From DAIPHL01 sp036771375 (GTDB lineage: Bacteria; Synergistota; Synergistia; Synergistales; Synergistaceae), in contig DAIPHL010000042.1 of NCBI GenBank assembly GCA_036771375.1, forward strand, positions 1 to 14,947: 14,947 nt of DNA, read 5' to 3'. Shown here piece by piece: positions 1 through 7,100 of this stretch. The notes below the pieces were generated by a model. The model was not told where the DNA came from. It saw only the letters and a program-made list of their open reading frames with translations, and searched no databases. Each line of letters opens with the position of its first letter. Positions within the stretch are counted from its first letter, which is position 1. The position numbers and the translations under genes were made by a program.

Positions 1-93
1 AGTGAGACTGGCGATGACAACCACTTTATTCTTCACGACAATGCGCTTCTGAAAAGAGAGGGAAGGTTGAAGAAGCATATGTTTCCGAGGCAT
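1..93 (-). CDS. 5' end of a gene running off the left edge; possible beta-keto acid cleavage enzyme (BKACE/DUF849)
   Basis: An open frame on the minus strand starts at ATG 93 (in-frame alternatives ATG 78 and GTG 36) and stays open to the window edge, 31 codons. The visible end reads KNKVVVIASLT. BKACE-family proteins typically begin with a short Lys-rich start followed by a hydrophobic strand ending in (A/S)-x-T-G, so a start at GTG 36 would put this sequence at the very N-terminus. No start has a convincing ribosome binding site. The frame lies downstream of, and in the same direction as, the GntR regulator gene, so the two could be co-transcribed. The family guess rests on about a dozen residues and is weak; another TIM-barrel enzyme would look the same. 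Confidence 0.3.
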   Translation of the reverse strand, partial: MPRKHMLLQPSLSFQKRIVVKNKVVVIASLT

Positions 94-137
94 TGCGAAA
101 GAATTCCTGGACAAGGACGAAAGAGATCGCCGTCGGT

Positions 138-156
138 CCTCTTCGTAGTCAAGAGG
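138..156. other. Small hairpin just past the GntR gene stop
   Basis: CCTCTT (138-143) and AAGAGG (151-156) form a perfect 6-bp inverted repeat with a 7-base loop, 4 bases beyond the regulator's TAA. On the regulator's own strand no T-run follows, so it is not a convincing intrinsic terminator there. On the plus strand it is followed by TGTTTTAT. It may only slow or protect the 3' end. Confidence 0.3.
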
Positions 157-160
157 TGTT

Positions 161-871
161 TTATAGCAACAGGGAGGGTTCCGGGGTACAGAGATTGTTT
201 GTGTCCAGGGGCATAATCGCCTCCTCGGGATCGTCGGTTTTCCCGAGCTTCTCGAGTAACGCCGCCTTCGTATTGTAAAGATGCTTGTCGAGGGCGTGAA
301 GCGCGGCGGTTCTGTCACGACTCCACATCGCCTCCACGATCGCCGAGTGTTCTTCGATGACCCTTACAATACGGTCTGGTCCCTGTACGGCCATATAGCC
401 GAGGCGAATGACCTCCTCGTGGATTGTCTTCCAAAATCTTTCGATTCGCTCGTAACCGAGGCTCTTGATAACGATGGAATGAAACTGCAAATCCATGCGT
501 GTAAATGCCAGTTGATCGTCCAAACTCGTCATGGAGGAAAGACAGGCATCCGCCAATCCGGCGACCACGCGGGGTTGCCCGTGATCCATCAACCAACTCA
601 GGGAAAAATGTTCGATCAGCTCTCGCACGTGAAAGATTTCGTTGATGTCCGCCAGAGTGACCTGCCGGACTTGAATCTTTTTCCCCTCTCCTACGGTGAT
701 CCACCCCTCGTGGTCCAGCCTTTGCAACGCTTCGCGCACGGGAGTGCGGCTGACGCCGAGGATGTTCGCGAGTTCGCGCTCCTTCAGATAGGAACCGGGT
801 GGAAAACGAAGACTGATCAACAACATCTTTATATTTTCGTAGACCTGAACCGATAAATTCTTCTCTTCCAT
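161..871 (-). CDS. GntR family transcriptional regulator, FadR subfamily (FCD domain)
   Basis: A 236-residue DNA-binding repressor or activator that probably senses a small organic acid. The N-terminal winged helix-turn-helix spans residues about 8-70, with the typical recognition segment ELANILGVSRTPVREALQRL at 33-52. The C-terminal all-helical FCD domain keeps the expected metal/ligand residues D127, H131, H175 and H197. The ATG at 871 is preceded by a G-rich stretch (GACGGGG) about 8 bases upstream. The gene is divergent from the catabolic operon across a 381-base control region containing two similar palindromes, one on each promoter. I infer that it controls the operon and itself. The ligand is not readable from the sequence; in this family it is usually the pathway substrate or an intermediate. 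Confidence 0.93.
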   Translation of the reverse strand: MEEKNLSVQVYENIKMLLISLRFPPGSYLKERELANILGVSRTPVREALQRLDHEGWITVGEGKKIQVRQVTLADINEIFHVRELIEHFSLSWLMDHGQPRVVAGLADACLSSMTSLDDQLAFTRMDLQFHSIVIKSLGYERIERFWKTIHEEVIRLGYMAVQGPDRIVRVIEEHSAIVEAMWSRDRTAALHALDKHLYNTKAALLEKLGKTDDPEEAIMPLDTNNLCTPEPSLLL

Positions 872-916
872 CTTTTTGCCCCGTCTGTTTGAATGAAGCC
901 ACTTGTTTTAACTCAC

Positions 917-928
917 TTGGCATACCAA
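917..928. promoter_or_regulatory. Putative GntR operator O1 on the regulator's own promoter
   Basis: TTGGCATACCAA on the plus strand, TTGGTATGCCAA on the minus strand: an inverted repeat with arms TTGG and CCAA. It abuts the -10 box of the minus-strand promoter and would cover the transcription start. Its sequence nearly repeats that of O2 at 1068-1081. FCD-type GntR proteins commonly bind TGGTATACCA-like palindromes, so the fit to the adjacent regulator is good. Binding here would give autoregulation. Confidence 0.7.
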
Positions 929-956
929 CCATAACTTTTGAGAATGTTTTTGTCAA
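928..956 (-). promoter_or_regulatory. Sigma70-type promoter of the GntR gene
   Basis: Read on the minus strand, a perfect -35 box TTGACA (956-951) is followed after 17 bases by TATGGT (933-928, four of six consensus bases). The regulator's ATG lies about 57 bases past the -10 box. O1 directly follows the -10. Confidence 0.65.
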
Positions 957-1029
957 GCTTGCCGAGTTGGGTTGCACGGAAGCAAAGGGGATTGTATGTG
1001 TATGTATTAATTATAATTTTATCCGCTAC

Positions 1030-1058
1030 TTGACAAGGTTGCCAATAGAGAATAGAAT
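1030..1058 (+). promoter_or_regulatory. Sigma70-type promoter of the catabolic operon
   Basis: A perfect -35 box TTGACA (1030-1035), a 17-base spacer and TAGAAT (1053-1058, five of six consensus bases). Transcription would start near 1065. The spacer contains a lone half-site-like TGCCAA (1040-1045 region), and the full palindrome O2 lies just past the predicted start, the usual position for a repressor site. Confidence 0.75.
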
Positions 1059-1064
1059 GAAGGT

Positions 1065-1252
1065 GTTTTTGGCATGCCAAATATATTTTAGAGTTCCAAA
1101 TGAAATACAGTATCCATTAGTGACTGATTGAGGAACTTCCCGGTCGTGTATGATCTGCCGGCAACAAAAAGCATCGTCTTTAGGCGCGGGAAGAGTTCGG
1201 CGGCAATCTACTCTCTTGTCCTGTACAAAAACATAATAGTGGGTGATGTTGA
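1065..1252 (+). ncRNA. Operon 5' leader with a long-range stem (possible structured RNA)
   Basis: From the predicted start to the first ATG is about 190 nt, long for a simple leader. GAAC-TTCCCG (1133-1142) pairs with CGGGAA-GA-GTTC (1187-1198), giving 10 base pairs with a 2-nt bulge and enclosing 44 nt that include the self-complementary GCCGGC (1157-1162). No known riboswitch core was recognised; the guanine/adenine-type purine core and TPP landmarks are absent. Whether it binds a ligand is unknown. It ends without a T-run, so any regulation would be at the level of translation rather than termination. Confidence 0.3.
1068..1081. promoter_or_regulatory. Putative GntR operator O2 on the operon promoter
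   Basis: TTTGGCATGCCAAA is a perfect 14-base palindrome about 10 bases past the -10 box, so it would cover roughly +4 to +17. Its core TTGGCATGCCAA differs from O1 at a single base. Two copies of one palindrome, each on one of two divergent promoters beside a GntR gene, strongly suggest that they are its binding sites. A bound dimer here should block initiation or early elongation. Confidence 0.75.
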
Positions 1253-1960
1253 ATGAAGCTCTCCTTCCTGGTGTTTGATTCGTCGGGAGAATCCTCACGG
1301 ATCGAATTTGACGTAAAACACATCATCAATGCGGGGTATACTGGTCGTGATCAAGCTGCGGTTCAGGCGCATATCGACGAGCTGAAAGAAGAGGGGATCC
1401 CCGCTCCGGAAAAAACGCCGACCTATTTCCCGAAGTTCGTGGAGCGAATCACGCAGGAACGCTCTTTTGAAGTGCTCGACGAGAGCGATCACTCGGGTGA
1501 GGCGGAGTTTGTCCTTCTCTTCCAAGACGGCAAAGTTCTTGTCGGAGTGGGCAGCGATCACACGGATCGCAAACTTGAGGGCGTCGATATTCCAAAAGCC
1601 AAACAAATATACCCGAATACGATCAGCCAAGAACTCTGGAGGCTGGATGACGTGATCGAACACTGGGATCGGCTCATTCTCAGGAGTTGGGTGAAGGAGA
1701 ACGGGAAAAAGGTTCTCTTTCAGGAGGCGACCTTAGATGCGATGCTGGGGCCTTCCGATCTGATCGCAGGAGCCAAGGAGCTTTTAAGAGGGCCAGAAGA
1801 TGTCGAAGGTCTCGTCGTCTATTCAGGAACCGTCGCCGCGATAGGAAAGCTTCCCTACAGCGATTATTTCGAGGCGGAGATCGAAGATCCCGTGCTGGAA
1901 AGGAAATTGACCCAGCATTACACGATGTGCCCGGTTGGAAGATGGTTCGGGAGAAAATAA
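1253..1960 (+). CDS. DUF2848 family protein
   Basis: A 235-residue soluble protein with no signal peptide or membrane segment. Two stretches are hallmarks of DUF2848: an N-terminal block around residues 27-45 (HINAGYTGRDQ-like, then AAVQAHIDELKEEG) and the block GVGSDHTDRKLE near residues 99-110, followed by ELW..DDV..HWDRL..RSW. The family has no established biochemical function that I know of. It resembles fumarylacetoacetate-hydrolase-like proteins in length and in having Asp/His/Arg-rich conserved blocks, which is only a hint. The ATG at 1253 has a weak GGTG about 8 bases upstream. It is the first gene of the operon, 42 bases before the cupin gene, so its activity probably belongs to the same pathway, perhaps as a C-C or C-N hydrolase acting on a ring-opened product (inference). 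Confidence 0.85.
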   Translation: MKLSFLVFDSSGESSRIEFDVKHIINAGYTGRDQAAVQAHIDELKEEGIPAPEKTPTYFPKFVERITQERSFEVLDESDHSGEAEFVLLFQDGKVLVGVGSDHTDRKLEGVDIPKAKQIYPNTISQELWRLDDVIEHWDRLILRSWVKENGKKVLFQEATLDAMLGPSDLIAGAKELLRGPEDVEGLVVYSGTVAAIGKLPYSDYFEAEIEDPVLERKLTQHYTMCPVGRWFGRK

Positions 1961-2002
1961 GAAAATCGGAGTCACAATCCCATTCACGAGGAGTGAGAAG
2001 TT

Positions 2003-2404
2003 ATGGCGAAACAGGAATACGAAATCTGTGATGTTGCGTTGATCGGTCGATGGAGGCAATCGCCCGGAGCCGCCGAAGGGATCATGGAGAAGGTTCTCAG
2101 TTACGATCCCGAAACCGGAAACTACACGCGTCTTTTGAAGTTCCCGCCCGGTACGGTCGTAAACGCCGTGTTGGAGCATGATTTTTGTGAAGAGATTTAT
2201 GTTCTCGAGGGCTATCTGCACGATACCAACAAAAAACTGACCATGAAGGCCGGATATTACGGCAGCAGACTCCCCGGCATGAAGCATGGACCCTATGACA
2301 TTCCTCTGGGTTGCACTACAATGGAGTTTCGCTATCAGGATCCCAACAAACCGATCAGTAGGGAGTGCTCGCTGATCAAGGATAGACTTGGCGCGCCGGA
2401 GTAG
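2003..2404 (+). CDS. Small cupin-domain protein (ChrR/cupin_2-like)
   Basis: A 133-residue single-domain beta-barrel protein. Cupin motif 1 is visible as G50...H59....E64.....G70 (ends EEIYVLEG), and motif 2 as GYYGSRLPGMKHGPY with its His about residue 94. The first His of the usual HxH pair appears replaced by Leu57, so the metal site may have fewer ligands than typical. GAGGAG lies about 9 bases before ATG 2003. The gene is 12 bases from preA, so the two are translated from one message. Roles in small cupins range from isomerase or epimerase to dioxygenase or ligand-binding helper; its place between DUF2848 and a ring reductase suggests an enzymatic step on a pathway intermediate, but no reaction can be assigned. 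Confidence 0.8.
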   Translation: MAKQEYEICDVALIGRWRQSPGAAEGIMEKVLSYDPETGNYTRLLKFPPGTVVNAVLEHDFCEEIYVLEGYLHDTNKKLTMKAGYYGSRLPGMKHGPYDIPLGCTTMEFRYQDPNKPISRECSLIKDRLGAPE

Positions 2405-2416
2405 GGAGAGGCCATC

Positions 2417-3637
2417 ATGACTCCGAAGCTTGCCGTAGAATATTGTGGAGTGAAATTCAAGAATCCCATCGTCATTGCGTCTGCTTCTCCCAGCAAGAAT
2501 GGGGAGTATATGCGTCGTTGCGCCGAATCCGGTGCGGGCGGCGTGATCGCGAAGACGTTCAGTCCGGAGCCTCTGGCTCAGAAATATGTTTCGCCCCGTT
2601 TTACGGTCCTTCACAAAAAAGGTTGGCCCAATAATTATTCGAACTACTCCTGTGAATTCCTCGCGACGTATGACACGGAAGACTGGATGAAGGAAATGGT
2701 CGCCGGAAAGAAGGCCTGCGACGCTTTCAATTGTTCTTTGGTTGGAAGCATCTCCGGAAATTCCAAGGAAAGTTGGATCGATCTTGCCAAGCGGATGGAA
2801 GATATCGGACTTCCTATGCTCGAGTTGAACTTCGGCTGTCCTCATCCGAAGGATCTTGGTTACAAGAGCGGTCAAGAGCTAGGAAACTCTCCGGAGGCAG
2901 CGGCGGATGTGACCAAAATGGTCTGTGATGCTGTAAGAATCCCGGTTTTTGTAAAGCTGACGAGCGAAGCGGTAAACATCGTTGATGTAGCGAGGTTTTG
3001 TAAGGATGCGGGGGCGTCTGGTTTTACCGTCGTCAACAGGTTTTCGGCGCTCGATATCGATATCGAGACGGGGCGTCCTCTCCTGCATGGAGGTTTTGCC
3101 GGTGTCGGTGGCCCGTGGATGCGACCGATCACGTTGAAGTGGATCGTGAAAATTGCTTCTGCAACCGGTATGCCGATCTCCGCGACGAACGGTATTTTCA
3201 GTTGGGAGGATGTTATCAAGTGCATTATGTGCGGAGCCACAACAGTGCAGACCTGCACGGCAATCATGTATGGGCGCAGACAATTCGGGGAAATTGAGGT
3301 CTTTTTGAAGGGATTGGAAAAATATTTGATGGACCGCAAGATACCGGATATCAACAAGCTGCGAGGAATCACCCTGCCCCAGATTATTCCCTGGGACAAG
3401 GTTGACCGTGAACATATTGCGATCAGCGAGGTCCTTGATGAAAAATGTTTGGGATGTGGTCTATGTACAAATTGGTGCTTCTATGATGCCATTCGGATCG
3501 AAGAGAAGGAAGGGAGAAAAAAATCCGTGATTGATCCAGAGAAGTGTGATGGCTGTGGTCTTTGTCCCTCGCTCTGTCCGTCCGAAGCGATCGAGATGAG
3601 AGGAGAGGTCCCTGTCTACCTGGGGAATTTCATGTAA
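2417..3637 (+). CDS. preA: PreA-like dihydropyrimidine dehydrogenase subunit (FMN TIM barrel plus two [4Fe-4S])
   Basis: A 406-residue cytoplasmic flavoprotein related to PreA and the C-terminal half of mammalian DPD, enzymes that reduce the 5,6 bond of uracil/thymine. Residues 1-about 310 form a dihydroorotate-dehydrogenase-like barrel: ELNFGCPHP at 136-144, VKLT near 185, and ISATNG...GATTVQTCTA near 255-285 for FMN phosphate. The C-terminus has two ferredoxin motifs, CLGCGLCTNWC from residue 344 and CDGCGLCPSLC from 377. GAGAGG 6 bases before ATG supports the start. Two oddities: the catalytic Cys of DPD (Cys671 in pig, in ACGQD) aligns with Ser151 (KSGQE), and no PreT (FAD/NADPH subunit) gene is present, so electrons may come from ferredoxin or another partner. 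Family assignment is secure; pyrimidine as substrate is doubtful. Confidence 0.88.
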   Translation: MTPKLAVEYCGVKFKNPIVIASASPSKNGEYMRRCAESGAGGVIAKTFSPEPLAQKYVSPRFTVLHKKGWPNNYSNYSCEFLATYDTEDWMKEMVAGKKACDAFNCSLVGSISGNSKESWIDLAKRMEDIGLPMLELNFGCPHPKDLGYKSGQELGNSPEAAADVTKMVCDAVRIPVFVKLTSEAVNIVDVARFCKDAGASGFTVVNRFSALDIDIETGRPLLHGGFAGVGGPWMRPITLKWIVKIASATGMPISATNGIFSWEDVIKCIMCGATTVQTCTAIMYGRRQFGEIEVFLKGLEKYLMDRKIPDINKLRGITLPQIIPWDKVDREHIAISEVLDEKCLGCGLCTNWCFYDAIRIEEKEGRKKSVIDPEKCDGCGLCPSLCPSEAIEMRGEVPVYLGNFM

Positions 3638-3675
3638 GCGAGTGCAGCTGCTTCGAAAGGTAGGTGTCGAAGGCG

Positions 3676-4167
3676 ATGGAACACAAAATTCTGAATTTTA
3701 ACGTAAATGGAAAGGATCAGCGGGTTCTCGTGCGGACGAACTGGACGTTGGCACAGGTGCTCCGTGATCAACTCGGCCTACTTGGGACGAAGATCGGTTG
3801 TGGAGAGGGTGAATGCGGTGCTTGTACTGTTTTGATGGATGGGAAAACGGTGACATCCTGTCTTGTGCTGGCGGTGCAGGCCGACGGTGCGAGGATCGTG
3901 ACGATCGAAGGTTTGACAGCGGAAGAGGACGAATGCCTCCACCCGGTTCAGGAAGCATTTGTCGAGAGCGGTGCCATACAGTGCGGGTATTGTACTCCGG
4001 GAATGGTCATGTCGACGGTCGCTCTGCTCGAAAAGCACCCGGAGCCAACCGAAGAACAGGTCCGAGAAGGTCTGACCGGAAATCTATGTCGGTGCACGGG
4101 GTACCAGAAAATTTTCGAGGCAGTCCTCCTGGCCTCGAAAAAAATGAAGGAGGCATTGGGGCGATGA
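3676..4167 (+). CDS. Xanthine dehydrogenase family [2Fe-2S] subunit
   Basis: A 163-residue electron-transfer subunit of a molybdenum hydroxylase (CoxS/XdhC type). The plant-type ferredoxin cluster is bound by C42, C47, C50 and C62; the second, helical cluster by C103, C106, C138 and C140 (NLCRCTGYQ). All eight ligands are present. I chose ATG 3676 because AGGTG at 3662-3666 is well spaced for it and the protein then begins with the usual short lead into the first strand; a GTG at 3664 in the same frame would add four residues. The stop overlaps the Mo-subunit start as ATGA, indicating translational coupling. It passes electrons from the Mo site to FAD. Confidence 0.93.
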   Translation: MEHKILNFNVNGKDQRVLVRTNWTLAQVLRDQLGLLGTKIGCGEGECGACTVLMDGKTVTSCLVLAVQADGARIVTIEGLTAEEDECLHPVQEAFVESGAIQCGYCTPGMVMSTVALLEKHPEPTEEQVREGLTGNLCRCTGYQKIFEAVLLASKKMKEALGR

Positions 4168-7100
4168 AAGAGGTTCGTTACGTGAAGGGCGATTACACAG
4201 TCGTCGGTTCTAAACGACCTTATGTGGATGCCATAGATAAAGTTACGGGTCGGACCATTTACGCAAGTGACATTCGCTTGCCGGGGATGCTGCATGGTAG
4301 AGCCCTACGCAGTCCGTATCCGCATGCCAAAATCCTGTCGATCGACACGTCGTCGGCGGAAAGGGTCCCTGGGGTAAAATGTGTTCTTACCGGTCGTAAT
4401 GTCAAACAGAACAAATGGGGACCGGTCACCAAGGACGAATATCTTCTCGCGGTCGAAAAGGCGAATTTTGTTGGGGATGAAGTTGCCGCCGTCGCAGCTG
4501 TCGATGAAGAGGCTTGTGAAGAGGCGCTCTCTCTTATCAAGGTGGAGTACGAGCCTCTTCCGGCCATCCTTTCCATGCATGACGCGATGAAAGAAGGCGC
4601 TCCACAGATTCATCCGGAATTTCCCCGTAATGTGAACCACCACTTTCACATTCCACGAGGCAATATCGACGAGGTATTCGCAAGGGCATATTTTATTCAT
4701 GAAGGAGAATACGAAACCAGCCTCGAATACCAGGCTTACATTGAGCCGATGGGTGGCGTCTCAGTCTGGGATCGTCGCGGCAACGTGACAATTTACGCGG
4801 GAATCCAGACTCCCACGTGGTCGCGTAACGATTACGCCGTTGCACTCGATGTACCAGTCGAAAAAGTACGAATCGTGCAACCCCCGTTTGGAGGAGGCTT
4901 CGGAGCGAAGCTCTCTCAACAGGCACATCCCCTGGGGGCTCTCTTGGCGAAATATGCGAAACAGCCGGTGCGGTTCTTTCTTGATCGTGTGGAGGATTTC
5001 CAGTGTGGTTTGCCACGAGTTCCTATGCATTTTAAACTGAAAACGGCCTGGGATAGAGAAGGAAAATATCTTGCAAAAAAGGTGGAGATCATTGCGGATC
5101 AGGGAGCGTATGCATCTTATGGGGCACCGATTACGCTAACAGCAATGTATCGGATCGATATCATGTACCAGGTCCCGGTTGTGCATTCCGAAGCACATTT
5201 GGTTTATACGAACAAGGTCCCTACGGGTTGCTTCCGCGGTTTTGGAAATTCACAGAAACACTTTGCGCACGAGACTCATCTGGATGAAGTGGCCCAGCAG
5301 CTAGGAATTGAGCCGGATGCGTTGAGACTTCGAAACATCTCCGTGCCGGGTTATCTGAATCCTCACGGATGGAAGACCAATAGCGTCGAAATAAAGGCCT
5401 GCATCGAGAAAGGGATGGAACGTTCTGCGTTCCATGAGAAAAGAAAGAAATACGTTGAATTCAATCGCGAGCAAAAAAACCGGATCAAAAAAGGCATTGG
5501 TATGGCACCCTGCGTGCATGTCTCAGGCAATCGGTCCTTTATAAGACCGTTCGAAGGCGGTGCTGTTTTGCTTCGAATGAACGAACAGGGCAAAGTCTAC
5601 GTGTACTGCAACGAACCCGACATGGGACAGGGGATTCGAACGACCCTTGCGATGTGTGTTTCCGATGCTTTGAAGTTGGATTTCGATCGTATCAGCGTGC
5701 CGGACCCGGATACGGATATTGTTCCATTTGGGCTCGGTTGTTTCGCGAGTCGTGGAACTTATATGGCGACGGGCGCAATGCACATGGCAGTCAACGATAT
5801 GAGATCAAAGCTGCTATGTATTGCTTCGGAACTGCTGGGTTACAAAGAAGAGGATTTGACGCTTGCAGATGGGGCCGTGGTTGCTCTATCGGATCCGGAT
5901 GTCAGGGCCACCTATGCAGAGATCGCGTGGAAGCACGTGTGCGACAATCCTGGACAGCACATTCTCGGTATCGGTCATTTCGCTCCGGTCGGTGTCGATT
6001 ATCCCGACGACAAAAAATACAATAATATCTCGGGTGGCTATTCCTTCGGTTGTCACGTAGCTGAAGTCGAAGTGAACGTGGAAACGGGGCAGGTCAAAGT
6101 TCCCGAGATATGGGGTATCCATGATGTCGGCCAACCTATAAACGTCCTCGCTCTGGAAGGACAGATTCAAGGCGGTCTCGCGCAGGGTTACGGGTGGGCC
6201 TTGATGGAGCATCTTCGCTACGATAAAAGAGGCAAGATCATGAACGCTTGTTTTCTTGATTATCAGATCCCAACGGCGGCAGATATTCCCAAAATCAATG
6301 CCGAGCTCGTAGAGAGCTTTGAGTGGTCAACCGGTTTTGGTGCGAAATCTATTGGGGAGTGCTGTTTTATTGGTGTCGTCCCTGCATTGCAGAACGCCAT
6401 ATACAATGCGATCGGTATTCGTTTCAATGAGCTTCCCATCACAGCGGAAAAGATTCTGAAGGCGCTTCGGGAGAAAGAGGAGCTCGAGGGGGGGGGGCAA
6501 AGGATGAATAACGTAGTCTATTTTTCGCCGGAGACGTTTGCCGAAGCGGTTGATATCCTGACAGAGCAGGAGGGAGCTCGTGTGCTTGCCGGAGGCACGG
6601 ACCTTATCGCGAAGTGGAAGAAATCGGGTTGCTTTGACATGAAATTGGTCGACATCCGAAAGATTTCGGAGTTGAAAAGGATACAGGCGTTTCCGGAGGG
6701 GCTCTTTGTCGGCGCTGGGGTCAGCATGGCGGAGATCCACGAATCTCCAGAGGTTGTTCGAAAATATCCGATTCTTGCGGAAGCGGCCGGAAAAGTCGGA
6801 TCTGCACAGATTCGTAACATGGCCACCATCGGCGGAAATGCTTGTAACGCCGCTCCATCGGCGGATACGGTGTTGCCCTTGATTGCGTATCAAGCACAAG
6901 TGCTGATCGGATCTAAATTCGGAGAACGTAAAACAAATTTCAGAGATTTTTTTGTCGGCCCAGGAAAGAGTATTTTGGAAAGGGGAAGTATCTTGAAGGG
7001 GTTTCTGATACCCACTCCTTTGCCAAAAACAAGGGGTTTTTTTGTGAAACACAGTCGAAGAGTGGGTATGGATCTTGCGACCGTGGGAGTTGCAATGATT

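Larger units (their letters stand above)
872..1252. promoter_or_regulatory. Divergent intergenic control region
   Basis: This 381-base gene-free stretch separates the GntR gene (minus) from the catabolic operon (plus). It is clearly more A+T rich than the genes on either side. It holds two opposed sigma70-like promoters, two matching palindromes, and a leader of about 190 nt ahead of the first operon gene; these are listed separately. No coding potential is convincing in it. Confidence 0.8.

Noticed and set aside
1100..1120. Six-codon upstream frame in the operon leader
   Set aside because: No ribosome binding site and no run of regulatory codons, so a leader peptide is not supported.
1216..1237. 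TTGTCC...CATAAT as a second promoter close to the DUF2848 gene
   Set aside because: The spacing is only about 10 bases, far from the 16-18 needed.
1823..2875. 350-codon minus-strand open frame across the DUF2848/cupin/preA genes
   Set aside because: It spans three well-supported plus-strand genes and their gaps, and its translation has no family features.
3813..4163. Upstream extension of the Mo-subunit frame
   Set aside because: This part is a shadow of the 2Fe-2S subunit gene in another frame; ATG 4164 has an AAGGAGG site and fits the family start.
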